From NCBI GenBank assembly GCA_037074615.1, contig CM073547.1, forward strand, positions 1,054,001-1,118,000: a DNA stretch of 64,000 nt, given 5' to 3'. The notes below the pieces were generated by a model that was not told the origin of the DNA, made no database searches, and worked only from the letters and a program-made list of their open reading frames with translations. The position numbers were made by a program, and so were the translations under genes. Positions 22,900-34,734 of the stretch are shown here, one piece after another (the first letter of the stretch is position 1; every line of letters begins with the position of its first letter). This DNA is from Leucaena leucocephala (taxonomy: Eukaryota; Streptophyta; Magnoliopsida; Fabales; Fabaceae).

Positions 22900-24505
22900 T
22901 AGGTGGTTCGGCAACAGTCTCACCTAAAATAACAAAACTGTATACTTTCATGTCAAACTGGTTTATGTTAGTGTGTGGGTCACTTGAAGTCAGAGCTCCA
23001 CATTGGCAAGTTAACTCGGACTTTGAATACTATTCAGATGAAGCTTGAATAACAGCTAAAAGTATGAGCTTACGTGCACGATGGAACTCAACCTCTCGTT
23101 TATAAAAGAATTTCATGGCTATCACTATCAATTATAAAGTCATTGACATGTTATAAGTTAAATAGGGGGAGGGTGTCTGCTACCCCTTGTGCTTAAATTT
23201 AGGCAAATTTCTAGATATTTTTATCTTATTTTTTAATTATTAGATCCTATATAAAATGAGTGAATTTTTTATATTTCAATATTTTATAAGTAAAAAATTA
23301 TACAATTATCAATTTTTTTATAATTTTTAAACATCTAATATTTTAAATTAAAAATAAACTATATAAGATTGAAAAATTGGAAACAACAATAAAATCTAAT
23401 TGACTGAGTTAAAAATTGGAAAGAATAAAATAAATTATATAAAATTTGAGAAGTGACACATAGTTGATAATAATTCAAGAAAAAGTAAATTTAAATATTA
23501 TTCATCCAATTTTACATATAAAATTTAGTTTATAATAAAATTTGTATTATATTATACTATAAATTAAATATAATATTTAAGACAAGATGAATACTTAATG
23601 TTGTGGTGCTGTGAAGCACGAGGTAAGTAGGCTTTTTCGATGGGAATTACAAGTCGTTTATGTTTTTTTTTTTGCCAAAAGTGGTTTGAAGACTAGAAAG
23701 GGAAGCCTCAAAAGTCAAAATTATGGGTCAATAATATTCTCAGTCGATTTCATTGACCCACTTCCATCAAATATTGACATTAATCAAGGATTAGTGAGGG
23801 AGGTTTCTTCTGTTGCTTTGTTATATTAATCAGAAGTGAGTTCAACATTTAATTAAGATGGATCAATTTCCGTCTGATCATATCATATCAATATTTTTTT
23901 TATTAAGAAATGGTTTAGAAACAGGACTAGCTTAATGGTCAATGCTTAAATAGGTCAACAATCTATTCAGAATAAAACCATCATATCAGGCTACCAACAC
24001 AATTATAAATTTTAAGCCGTATTTGAATCTCAACATAACATTATCGTCTCTCTTAGTTAATAGCTTAATTTTGCATGAGACAAGTCTTCCTCCTAATTGT
24101 ATAAAGTTTATTACAAAACTGGAAAATAAATATTATTTTAAATATAACAGTTAGATAACAATTTCACATAGTAAAAAAATTTATTAATATTATATGAAAA
24201 AATGCATTTCAATCCCATTAAATTGCCTATTTTCCTAATCATTATATTGGAATTATTACATGGGATACAAATATTATATAAATGGAAAATTATTTGATTT
24301 TTTTCCTAAGCACATGTATCCTTTAAAAAAATTCTATTTGAAATATTATAGAGCATTAAATATAGATATATCTTATAGTGAGGATTCCAACATTAATTTG
24401 TCTCATTGTGAGAGATTATCTCCTTCCGTTATACCTTGTTAATTTTTTTTATACAATAAAGTTTAAATAGATTCGGCACTGATTTCCCCATCAAGGGTAG
24501 GATAC
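22900..24505. other. Gene-free AT-rich region
   Basis: No gene was recognised. Open frames such as 23611-23829 and 24260-24442 show no domain and have AT-biased, low-complexity composition. Confidence 0.5.
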
Positions 24506-25165
24506 AACCCCAAGATTTAAAAAATATTTATAGAAAACTTATGAGATCGTATATCAAATGAATCCTCATAACAAAAGTAAAAATTAAACTCACGTCTTTA
24601 TACGATAAGAGTCATTTTCTTGCTATATGTGACAATTCTATTGATTAATGTTGGCACATTGGAGGGGTATTCATTCAATGGGCCACAAATGAATAATTGG
24701 GGGGAAAATTGACAAGATCAGTCCTCATAACCCCAGTGCTCAAAGACTATTTATAAAAAACTTATGAAATCACTTATTAAATAAATTTTCATAACAGAAT
24801 AAAAAATTAAACTCACTTCTTTATCTGATAAGAGTCATTTCCTTACCATAGGTAATAACCCTTATTGATTAATCTTTTTTTGTTAAAATTATTTTTTAGA
24901 AATAGGTTGGATTCATTTATGATATAAGGGTAGGATAAAGTTTCCCTTCTTCTTAGGCGATACTAATATCGGATAAAACGCGACGTCTATTATTCTCAGA
25001 CATAAATCTATATATTTAAAAACTATGATACCTCTCTAAATATTATAATTATAATTATAATAAAATAGTACTTATTAGATATTAAACATGTTCCTTATTG
25101 ATTAATATTGGCACAGTGGAGGGGTGTTCATTCAATGGGCCACAAATGAATAATTGGGCATAAAA
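24506..25165. repeat. Tandem duplication of about 224 bp, second unit split by a SINE
   Basis: Unit 1 runs from about 24506 to 24730 and unit 2 from about 24731 to 25165. GAAAACTTATGAGATC at 24533 matches AAAACTTATGAAATC near 24758. AAATTAAACTCAC, GATAAGAGTCATTT and GATTAAT.TTGGCACA also recur in order, as does TTCATTCAATGGGCCACAAA. Unit 2 is interrupted at 24874-25093 by a minus-strand SINE, so the duplication is older than that insertion. Confidence 0.8.
24861..25106 (-). mobile_element. SINE family A, copy 1, with 13-bp target duplication
   Basis: The body, 24874-25093, is in reverse orientation and 5'-truncated (no A box). The minus strand reads GACATGTTT-like start, TTTATGTCTGAGAATAATAGA, TATTAGTATCGCCTAAGA and an A-rich tail. 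CTTATTGATTAAT flanks it on both sides (24861-24873 and 25094-25106). Confidence 0.8.
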
Positions 25166-25767
25166 GGGGAAATTTGACAGGATGTGAGGTCGGGCCTTAA
25201 AAGAAGTGGGAGAGAACAAGAAAAGCATGAGTGTGTTGAACCAGAAAATAACGTATGTTCATAAATTTAGTGGAGTCGAGAAAGAGATACAAGCAACATA
25301 CGGAAAAAAAAAATCCGACTTTTTCTCTCTTTTGTAGGACTAGTCCATATGTGCTGATGAAGGGATAACAAATATTTTAATTTAGAACATGTTTGACTTT
25401 AAAAAAAACTATTTCATTATAGTCATTATATCTGATATTAATATTATTTAAAAAAAATAAGATTTTGTTCTACTATTAAAATTATAATTAAATTTAATCT
25501 TTCTCTAAAAAAATTTTATACTAAAAAGATTAGGTGTTTTTTTCTCTTTTGTAGAACTATATATCTACAAAACAATATTCTATTTCATTTTTTTACATCC
25601 GGCGTATATAATTTTCTCGTAAATTAGAGAATTAAGGGGTAGAGTTATAAATATTTCCAAGAATATGTTACTCATGATGCCACCAGATCATATGGAACCA
25701 TGAAATTTTAATTTGGGGTTAAAAACCAGAGAAAGAAAACCATGAAACGGAACTGCTTCATGGATAT
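25166..25767. other. Gene-free AT-rich region
   Basis: No coding sequence or RNA gene was recognised here. Confidence 0.5.
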
Positions 25768-25771
25768 CATG

Positions 25772-25821
<50 letters not shown>

Positions 25822-25854
25822 ACAGTAAGAAAATAGACTCTCTCTCTCTCTCTC
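25768..25854. repeat. (AT)n followed by (CT)n microsatellites
   Basis: A long alternating AT run (about 25768-25818) is followed after 20 bases by a CT run (about 25838-25854). Confidence 0.9.
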
Positions 25855-26149
25855 TATTTTCGTGCTTAGTGATTAATTAGTGATTAGTGACGGCATAAAA
25901 ATGAATTCGGGGCTGAATCAAAAAGAACAAGTGAGAAGGATATGAGTGAGACATGACAGGAGTAAGAAGCAGGAGTGGGTGGTACCACATGATTCCTGCA
26001 AAAGTGGAACAACGAATGTTTTCTGCCTTAGTTTCATTCTCGACAGTGATAACTCACACCAACATTATTACTCACGACGCACACTACACAAATTTGTGAA
26101 TAAATATTAATATGAGATTTTAAATTTTAGGAGAAAATATAGGACTGTC

Positions 26150-26880
26150 CTTAAAAAGTTTTTAGTCATAGTCTAATTATGACATGATATTTACTGTTTT
26201 TGTAAAATTATTGACAATATTTATAATTATTTTAATTACTTTTATCAAGATATTTATTATTTTTTTAATAATTTAGTTACGAGTAATTATGTCAGATTTT
26301 GTGTTATTAACTATTTGTGTAACAAAATTAATATTTTGGTAATAATTTTAATTAATTATATTCATTATGATATTTATTATTCTCTTTAATAATTTAGTTA
26401 TAAGTAATTGGGTCAAATTTTGTGTTATTGACTACTTGTGTAAAAAAATTGTCAGCCTTAGTAATAATTTTAACAATTTTTATTACGATATTTACTACTC
26501 TCTTTAACAATTTAGTTATAAGTAATTGAATTAGATTTTATGCTATTAACTACTCGTGCAACAGAATTGACAACTTTAATAATCATTTTAACTATCTTCG
26601 TTACGATATTTACTACTCTCTTTAACAATTTAGTTGCAAGTAATTGTAATAGGTTTTATGTTATTAACTATTTGTACAATATAATTGACAACTTTAATAA
26701 TTATTTCAACTATATTCGTTATGATATTTACTATTATCTTTAACAATTTAATTACAAATAATCTAGTCAGATTTTTTATTATTAATTGCTTGTGTAACAG
26801 AATTGACAAGTTTGACAATGATTTTAACTTCATTCGTTATGCTATTTAATATTATTTTTAATAACTTGAGGATAATTTTA
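26150..26880. repeat. Degenerate tandem repeat, period about 118 bp, five to six units
   Basis: The landmark AATTTAGTTAYRAGTAATT starts near 26271, 26392, 26510, 26628 and 26746, giving spacings of 121, 118, 118 and 118. Within each unit TTAACTAYTYGTGTAACA and TTACGATATTTACTACTC also recur in the same order. Middle units are the most alike. Short open frames across it are by-products of the repeat. Confidence 0.85.
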
Positions 26881-28470
26881 TCTTTTTTTTAAATTTTAAG
26901 ATCCTAGATTGATGCGTGTGACCAATCTAACCTTTACATATTAGGATGTTATTTGTAAAATTTTAGAATTTAAAAGATATTTTTTGGGAATTTCCCGATT
27001 CACAATGCTGCAAAATTCCTTGCATTTATTTGATTCTCTCCTCAATCTATCCCCCTACTATATTAGCAAACCATATACTCTTTATGTCATTAATATAAAA
27101 TTTATTTAATTAATTTAATTAGATTAAAGAAATTAGTTAAATTAATTAATATATAATATTTTTCCTAAAATACCCTAATCATCTTTCTTAATCTTATACC
27201 CCTTTTACTTGATAATTACAATGGAATATCAATACGGATAATATATAAAAATAATAATAAATGTATAAAAAATATCTTATATTTAAAATTAAGATTAACT
27301 CTTGATTAATAAGGAAGGGTGTGTAAATATATGGGTTTCAAGGGTATACGCAAGAACAAATGCTCCACAATCATTCATGAAATGGCCATCTCCGTGTCAC
27401 ACGTAGCATTGACTTACTGAACATCTTCCGTTACAAGATTGAACGAATCAGTTCACATTTACAAGCATCAACTGATCAAAATATATAAATCACACACACG
27501 TACACTTTTAATGTTTTAAATATATATGAGGTTCTTTGTTCTCTGAGGATGCCCATATATGTGACTGGACTTGCCCAAGCTCTCCAATAATTAAGATCAC
27601 ATGGTTTGCAATCCGACCATGGGTTCCCCTCTCTGTCTAATTTTATATTTCATGCAAGTGCGTTACGTTGCAATATTTCTGAAATGCATATGTTGGTGTT
27701 TATAGCCATGTGAAACTTTCTTCGGGAAATCCGATATTGTAGAATGTCTATCCTTTCTAATTTGTTGGAGCGTACCGGACATATTTAATTTGAAGGATAA
27801 CATTAATACATGTACGCAAGAATCAAATTCATGGCGGAGGAGCATTATGGGCTGTTGGCATTCAAGCTACAGATAAAATGGATAAGATCGATAGGGAAAA
27901 TGATAAACCAATTAAGATAATGTCGTTTAATGTTTAATCTTAATTAGAGATAGGCATACATATATACAAAAGCTAATCTGAAGCACATCTTCTAATTATG
28001 CGACATCACGAATCTATTCCTTTGCTTTTTTTCTTTCTATCTCTCAATATATGCTAACTTTCTATTACAGGGTCGTAGCTTCTATTTTATTCTCCAAAAG
28101 AAGAACCATGCGATTGTTCTCATCGAGTCAAATAATTCAGTTATTTTCAACTATATATAACTAAATAACTGAAAATTTATGTTAATTAAGGTAGCAGATT
28201 AGCAGGTTACACACAAGACCATGGAAAGCTTAAAAATGCTCCTATATATATATATTCTCCTCGTGGGACGTGACTCATCAATAAGCCTACTATGTATTGT
28301 CTCCCTCTCTCCCTTCTTGTTGACATGGAAATTCCCAGGAACTTGCACCATTATCGTCTCATTACCAGGCATAATTAATATTCTCTTCCATTTGCTTCAC
28401 CCACAAGCCTCTCAAAATTAAACCTAAGCCCCAAACTTCAAATCACACATCCCTACAGCCTCCCAATAAT
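26881..28470. other. Gene-free region before the DC1 gene
   Basis: This includes an AT-rich dispersed repeat (27058-27320) and otherwise unassigned sequence. A 66-codon frame at 28221-28421 lacks recognisable features. Confidence 0.5.
27058..27320 (-). repeat. AT-rich dispersed repeat family C, copy 1
   Basis: On the minus strand it contains TTAAGAAAGATGATTAGG, ATTTTAGGAAAAATATTATA and TTAATTTAACTAATTTC. These are shared with copies at about 41925-42190, 49200-49410 and 57890-58140. Confidence 0.6.
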
Positions 28471-28478
28471 AAAATTCA

Positions 28479-28487
28479 TATATAAAT
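28479..28487 (+). promoter_or_regulatory. TATA box of the DC1 gene
   Basis: TATATAAAT lies 79 bases upstream of the ATG at 28566. Transcription would start after the ATG at 28488, which argues for the 28566 start. Confidence 0.5.
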
Positions 28488-28565
28488 ATGCAAATACTTC
28501 TTCTTCTTCTTCTTCTTCATGCACTCCTCTTCCTCCTCAAGCGATCCTCTGAAACACGATCGATC

Positions 28566-29285
28566 ATGAAATACAGCGAAATATCCCACTTCAGCCACCC
28601 AGAACACAAGCTCAGATTCGACTACTCAGAATTCCCATTCAAATGCGACGGTTGCAAGGAAGTCGGGATAGGATCGCGATACAAATGCTCGATATGTGAT
28701 TACGATCTTCACGTCCATTGCGCCATACCTTCGCCTTCGATCTGCCACCCGTTCTACAAGAAATGTTCGTTCCAGTTCCTGACTCGGCCGCCGGGGGAGC
28801 TGGCCCGTTACTGCAACGCGTGCGAGAAGGACGTGAGAGGATTCGTGTACCACTGCAAATCGTGCGGGTTCGATCTCCACCCATGCTGCGCGAAGCTGCC
28901 GATGGTGCTGGACGACGGAGAAATAAAGCTGTATTTGTGCCGGAAGGTGAGCTCGGCGTGCCATCGGTGCGGGCGAAAGGGACGGAGCTGGAGTTACAGA
29001 TCGAATTGCAAGAAGTACAATCTACATGTGGCTTGCGTGAGGGAAATGCTGGTGGAGAGTTGGTATGAGATATATATGGAAAGCAATAAGGGGAAGGGAT
29101 TGGGGAGGAGGATCCCGAGGTTGAAGAACACGCTTCAGAGCAGCCATGGGAGTGGGAGGAGTAAGGGGAAGGTGAGGAAGTGCTGTGAGATCGCCGGTAT
29201 GGCGGTGCAGTTTGTGATATCGGCGGTGCTGGGAGATCCGACGGTTCTCATAGCGGGGGTTGTGGGATCACTCATGTCACAATAA
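28566..29285 (+). CDS. DC1 (Cys/His-rich C1) domain protein
   Basis: A single-exon gene of 239 residues. DC1 proteins are a large plant family with C1-like zinc-binding modules; some are linked to stress and cell-death responses, and the molecular role is unclear. Three modules are visible: HFSHPEHKLRF...CDGCKEVG...YKCSICDYDLHVHCA; a second with CNACEKDVRGFVYHCKSCGFDLHPCCAKLP; and a third, weaker one with CHRCGRKG...CKKYNLHVACV. The C-terminus is basic and then hydrophobic (VISAVLGDPTVLIAGVVGSLM), a possible membrane or lipid contact. The frame also opens at 28488, giving a poly-Leu leader that comes from a CTT microsatellite; that ATG lies beside the TATA box, so 28566 was preferred. Base composition is distinctly GC-richer than the surroundings, as usual for a single-exon plant gene. 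Confidence 0.88.
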   Translation: MKYSEISHFSHPEHKLRFDYSEFPFKCDGCKEVGIGSRYKCSICDYDLHVHCAIPSPSICHPFYKKCSFQFLTRPPGELARYCNACEKDVRGFVYHCKSCGFDLHPCCAKLPMVLDDGEIKLYLCRKVSSACHRCGRKGRSWSYRSNCKKYNLHVACVREMLVESWYEIYMESNKGKGLGRRIPRLKNTLQSSHGSGRSKGKVRKCCEIAGMAVQFVISAVLGDPTVLIAGVVGSLMSQ

Positions 29286-29505
29286 GGTTAATGAAGGGTA
29301 CAAATCAAGCCATTTAGAGGGTTGCTTCGTCGTCGAAGTAGATCAGTAGTAGCAGGTGATGAATGGATCAGGGAACTGTTTGCAATTAAGAATCAAGAAA
29401 ATTAAAAGCTTGCTCAGTCACTATGATCAACTCAACTGCATACTTTGCATACTTTAAGTTTGCCCCGTAAGTAACAAATCCATATCGATATCAAAATAAG
29501 ATGTG

Positions 29506-29549
<44 letters not shown>

Positions 29550-30590
29550 AGCTAGTATAGCCAAGACTCTCCAAAATTATATACGGAGGCTATCCAAGTT
29601 ACACTAATTCATTTGTTTGATTCATTGGTTCCGTGAGTTTTTCTACCCATTTTATGAATTGGACTATTTTTACACTCCCTCTGGACCGTTTTAATTATAA
29701 TAAATAATTAATAGATTTTGTTTTGCCTAAATATAAAAAAATACCCATGCTTTTTTTCCATTTAATGAAAGTTTTCATTTGCTTTTTAACCTCACATCTA
29801 ACCATACACAATTACCATGTCAAACAATTAATAGGGGTATTTATATAAAAAAAATCTCAAATATATTTATTAATCTTTAAGTTCTTAACTGTATTTTGGT
29901 TCAAATATATTTATAAAATTAATCTTAAATATATTTTAGTTGACGCAGCCAACTATATATTAACTCCATCAGTTTATAAGAGTTAGTTAATTATATTAAT
30001 TATAATTAATTAATTTTTTAAATATATTTAAAAATTAACTAATTTTTATAATTAACACTTGAGATAATACTTTTAAATCTCAATCATTATTAGTTTATTA
30101 TTTTTGTATATTATCGTAGGCAAAATGGGCGGCGTCATTTGAAATATTTTTACCTTCTTTTTTCACGTACGACAACTTTTCCCCTCAGAATTTGCAGATT
30201 TCAGAAAGTTCACTTCATCACCTTTCATGAATCACTGCACATTTCTTCACCAGCCTGAGTTAGTGTTCTGTTCCACGTACGAGAGAACATTTCAGCTCCT
30301 TTTTTAGTTTGTGACAGCACTAAACATAATTAGGTACACATAATCTCCTCGTAGATTGTGTACCTCTGAATTTCAGAAACTAGGTATTATAGCTCAGGAG
30401 ATTTGCTACTTTTATTGAAACTCCATACACAATCCAGTTCTTATTTATCAATAAGAGCTTCTCTGTCTATTCTTTGACTCTGAGATTACAGCAAGCTTCA
30501 CATATGATTCCCCCGGCTGGAACTCTATAATTAATGTACAAAATAACAGATTTACACAAAAAGGAAAAAGAATCATAAATGAGAAGAGAA
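29286..30590. other. Intergenic, DC1 gene to CASP-like gene
   Basis: AT-rich, with an (AT)n microsatellite at 29509-29544. The 3' untranslated part of the CASP-like gene probably occupies the last 150-200 bases. No gene was recognised. Confidence 0.5.
29509..29544. repeat. (AT)n microsatellite
   Basis: A run of about 18 AT units. Confidence 0.9.
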
Positions 30591-31641
30591 TCACAAGGAG
30601 GGTAATAGCCAAAGGTTGAAAAGAGAGGATGCCAATGACAGAAGCCATGACAGAAATGCCATAACTGCAGATATCTGATATCTGCTGCAAAACTTGGAAG
30701 GGCAATAAGAACCATGCGAATTCATCAGCACTTCTACAACACTCGCTGTTGAGCATGCTGCTGCTAGCGTCAGAACAGATAAGACCTGCCACAAATCATT
30801 AAAATTCCTATGTTCTTAGCTTCTTTTAAGGAACATACAACATGTCAGCACCTAATCCTTTCTATACCAATATTTACCCACATGATCAGAATCCACATAC
30901 CCAATCTCCCACAACAATGATCAGCAGTATTACTGGCTGATGAATGGAGCATTTGAGGAGAACAGAGTATCCATCTACTAATGCCAATGTGAAACTCCAA
31001 GGTATGACCAAACCCATGATTGTTACCAAGTAGCTGCAATTTAGGATGATCCAAGTTAAAACATGGGAATCAACAAAATTACTTATGCAGTGCATTTCAA
31101 AAGCCAAGAACAGAAGCACAAGTTAGTTTATCCAGATCATTGCCTTAGTAAGAACAATGACAAGATTTAGTTTCCTTCTGTCTCATCCCTCATTACCAAA
31201 CTGCAGCAGAAGTTGAAAACTAAAAGAATATACCAAAAATACCTTAAGGAGTTCAATCAGTACTTCTCATCCATGAATCAATATGCTTTGGAAGACGTTT
31301 AAGAATCTTAGCTTAGGCATAAAATCAACTATTCCACACAGAACAAGAAGCATAATCAGATAAATAAACTCTAACGTTAGACGATTGATCATGCTGACAT
31401 AGGGCTAGGTTGTTCTATGATCCCATTTTCTATAAGCACTACAAGGATCCTAAGGACTGCAGAATCTCAAGGGTCACATAGTGAAGTAGCAAAAAACGAA
31501 GAGAGAGTACCAGAAAGCGGTGTAGCTGTAGAATTCGACGCCAAAAGACATGAAGAGAAGAGAAGCAGAAGAGAACATAGTCTGACCCAATCTGAGACTA
31601 AAGCTGGCAGTGGTACCGACAGAACCAGGTAATTCATCCAT
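30591..31641 (-). CDS. CASPL5C: CASP-like protein, 5C type
   Basis: CASP-like proteins are four-helix MARVEL-related membrane proteins. Casparian strip CASPs scaffold the wall-building machinery; subgroup 5 functions are little known. Three exons: 31511-31641, 30901-31033 and 30591-30785. Phases agree and the product is 152 residues, normal for this subgroup. It starts MDELPGSVGTTASFSLRLGQ, the expected short cytosolic N-terminus with LRLGQ entering helix 1. Helices two to four are visible as YLVTIMGLVIPWSFTLALVD, VILLIIVVGDWVLSVLTLAA and QISAVMAFLSWLLSLASSLF. Two cysteines (SYCPSKFC) lie in the last extracellular loop. The C-terminus ends just after helix 4 (LWLLPSL). The first donor lies inside TTCTG|GTACTC; reading through it would break the family match. 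Confidence 0.92.
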
Positions 31642-34025
31642 GCCCTTCTTTCGTTATCCTCTTGTTGCATGACAAGTTCTGAATCTAAATCTCAATCTAC
31701 TTCAGATTCAGGGTTTGCCTTTTCTTCTTCCTTTGTGTTTCCTCATCAATTTTCCCTCTCATTTCAGAACCATGATATTCCACACCCATCATCTATGCAA
31801 TCAGTTTGAAAACTCCTGATATGATCTGTAAGTGAGAAGAATCACGAATCACAAATCGCATGAATGATATGCACAGAAATTCCTGACCACTTGGTTCTTC
31901 TTTCTAGTAACTATGAAACATGCCAAGAAAACCAAATTTACCGTACTTTATGGAAGTTAAGACCTCTCTTTCCCAAACATTCAAGTCATTTGTAGTAGTA
32001 GTCCGGCAAGTTTCTTGGTGGAAATTTGGACTCTAGCTGTGAAGAAATGTGTTGAATGAATCATGAATAAATCAGTGGGTGCCCCTAAAAAGAAGATAAA
32101 AGTGAGATTTTGTAAATTTTTATCATCAACTTTTTGTTTTATGAAAAAATATTTTCTTTTTTAACAATTGGGCTCAGGTGCTTAACTTTCATCCACAAAT
32201 CTTGTCCATGTTATTGTTTTGTGATTTGTTGATGGAGCAATAATGCTGTTTCTATAATTATGATAGAATTGACAGTTCACACATGGGTTGCTTTGCTCTT
32301 TTGAGAAATTACAATTAAGAACTCGTAATAGTAATTAAAAATTTAGAAGTTATGATTGAATACTTGGTGTTACTATCGTTATGTACAAATTATAAATTAT
32401 GGATGAAAATTGTTTGTACCATAAAAATATAATAGAACATGGAAACAAAGAGACAGGCCTGTTTTAATAAACGGGTGATACTAATTAAGGTGCTTTCTTT
32501 AGTTGATGCTCTAAATTTGGATGGTGGTTACTTCACTTGTTAGGGACAATGAGAGAGCACTATGTACGTGGGTGGGACCATGGGGTATTAGTGGAATACA
32601 AAAGTACTTCTGAATTCTCATTCAGTGTTTGATTTAACCAAACTCTCTAATTTCAGGCAAAGCAACAGTTCACAAAAGACCAAACATGTGCTTTCTAAAA
32701 GAATGACCTTGCATTTTCCACGTGTCCTACCCTACTGAACACCAATGTTCTTGGGTAAGTGATAAGAAACTAGGGATGCACATGCCTGTTTTTGCTCACA
32801 GATTCATATGGTTGATTGGTTTCACTGTCTACTGTTTGCAAGAATTTATTCATATGGTTTGAATCTTATTTTATACACAAGAGCTCAATTAAATCAGTTT
32901 GTAACAGTTTATGACAATTTATAGGCAATATAAAAGATCCAAACTTTTCAGACAGAAGAAGGCTGCTGAGTTTGAGTCCTGAAGAAATCCACTCATCAAC
33001 ATTAATAAAAATTCAGTCTTTCTAACAAGCATGGACGCTGATCCAAACGAATCTAAGAAAATGCCATCTAACATGAACATTTGAGCCATTGTTGTTATGG
33101 AATGTGTAGAAAGAGCAGCACTAATGATGACACTGCCAAGGATACCAAAAGGAATGGAAGAGCATGGAAGCTATTTTGCAGAAAGGAATTCACATCAACA
33201 TCGCTTATGACATGGCCATTGCAGAATCTGTATATCTTAATCAGTTAGCTATATGACCATCTGTAACCATTTGATGCTGGTGAGCTATTTAATATGGAAG
33301 ATAACAATGTTTTGATCACGCTAAACCACCCAAGTGAGGGTTAACAAATGCTGTCAGCAAGTTGAATTTGAAGTTCCATCCATGACTAGCAGTAAATAAT
33401 ATCAGAAGAGTTTTTATTTCACAATTATCTGATATCAACAGCAGGGTTACCCAATGTAAGAGAACCCTCCATCAACTTTTTATGATGCCGAAGAAAAATA
33501 AACTCAACTTGTGTCATAAAGAAGCCTATTAATTTTCCACCTCTTGTTCTGGCCATCTAGGCTAAAAAATCCTTCCTTCGTGATTAAAAAGCCTATTCTT
33601 GAACTCACTTGTGAGTCGTGGCTAATCTACTTACATGTGTTGAGCACTCACGGAGTCTATTCAGAGAATACAGGACAGTAATACCATGAAAAATATTATC
33701 TTCTCTTTCTTCTTAATTTATATTTAGTTCGGTGTTCTGCATTAACACTCTCATTGACAAAACCACTTCATGAAATTATCGGAAATAATGCACAAAGATG
33801 CGGCCTTTTCAGAATATAACCACAAAGATTATCCCCACGTAATTCAACAAGTTCCAAATTTTACATTCAAATGCTGATACATGGTTGAAGGTTGAACGGA
33901 AAAAGTTTCGTTTTTGGATCCGATTGAGGTTAGTCAAATTGAGATTAGTGGGCAAAGAAAAGGGTTTGATTAGGAAAGGGAAGAGATGGGGCTTCGTTGG
34001 AAGTTAGGCGCGAACCTAATGAAGT
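31642..34025. other. Gene-free region
   Basis: About 2.4 kb upstream of the CASP-like gene. Its leader may extend into the first few hundred bases. No open frame with a recognisable domain and no RNA gene were seen. Confidence 0.5.
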
Positions 34026-34092
34026 TGACTCATGCAAGTCTCGAACCTTCAAGTTATTAGCACGATGCTCAATCCAACTGAGCAAATAAGCC
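34026..34092 (-). pseudogene. tRNA-Ile (AAT) pseudogene with a 7-nt deletion
   Basis: The minus strand starts GGCTTAT, has D-arm GCTCAGTTGGATTGAGC, anticodon arm TCGTGCTAATAAC, TTCGAGA T-loop and 3' ATGAGTCA. The acceptor stem still pairs, with wobbles. Compared with plant tRNA-Ile(AAU), seven bases spanning the variable loop and 5' T-stem are missing, which fits deletion between two AGG triplets. The T-stem cannot form normally, so it is called a pseudogene. Confidence 0.75.
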
Positions 34093-34734
34093 GTTGGTAA
34101 TATGGATAACTTTTAAAAGATACGAGTATTAACTATTATAATAGCTGTCATCTCTCAGCTTCAGGCCACGTTTGACATCAACTAAATTCTTGCAGGATGA
34201 GATTTTAGAGATGCTTCTACAGCAAATCATATTGGAACCAACTCCTTTGCTTATTTAAATCCAACAATATATCTGAAATCGTGTCCCTCTCTGCCGCGTT
34301 TCATTGTCTTCTACCTCCAGGGCAAACTAGGGGCTGGACATGGCATCCGGTTGCGGGAAGCAATTTCTGAAACGTCTACATGCTTTCATGTATATGGCAA
34401 GGTCCCTCAGATCACAGCTCATTGAATTTGTATATAATATATAATAATTTTCAAGGAGCAACACAATCATCTACCAGTCCTTTGTTTGATGCTGCCAATT
34501 GTCACGTCATTTTTGGGCCGCGATGGATTTAGATATTGAAATGTCAAAATGTAAACCCTCCGTAGCTTTCAACAATATTATAATATAATTTAATTTTTTC
34601 CATGAATTGTAATTTTGCATCTGCTTCTCCATATATATAAATTCCAAGATATCGAAGTCATCTTAAATACTACTATATCACGGATAAAAACTTGTTCGTG
34701 GCAAAAAGTCGTAGGAAGAAAGGACAAAAAATGA

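Noticed and set aside
23925..24105. Possible third SINE family (A-box-like TAGCTTAATGG, later TTTGAATCT)
   Set aside because: The two boxes are about 95 bp apart instead of about 35, and no target duplication was found.
26540..26833. Two opposing 67-codon frames
   Set aside because: They come from the 118-bp tandem repeat, not from a gene.
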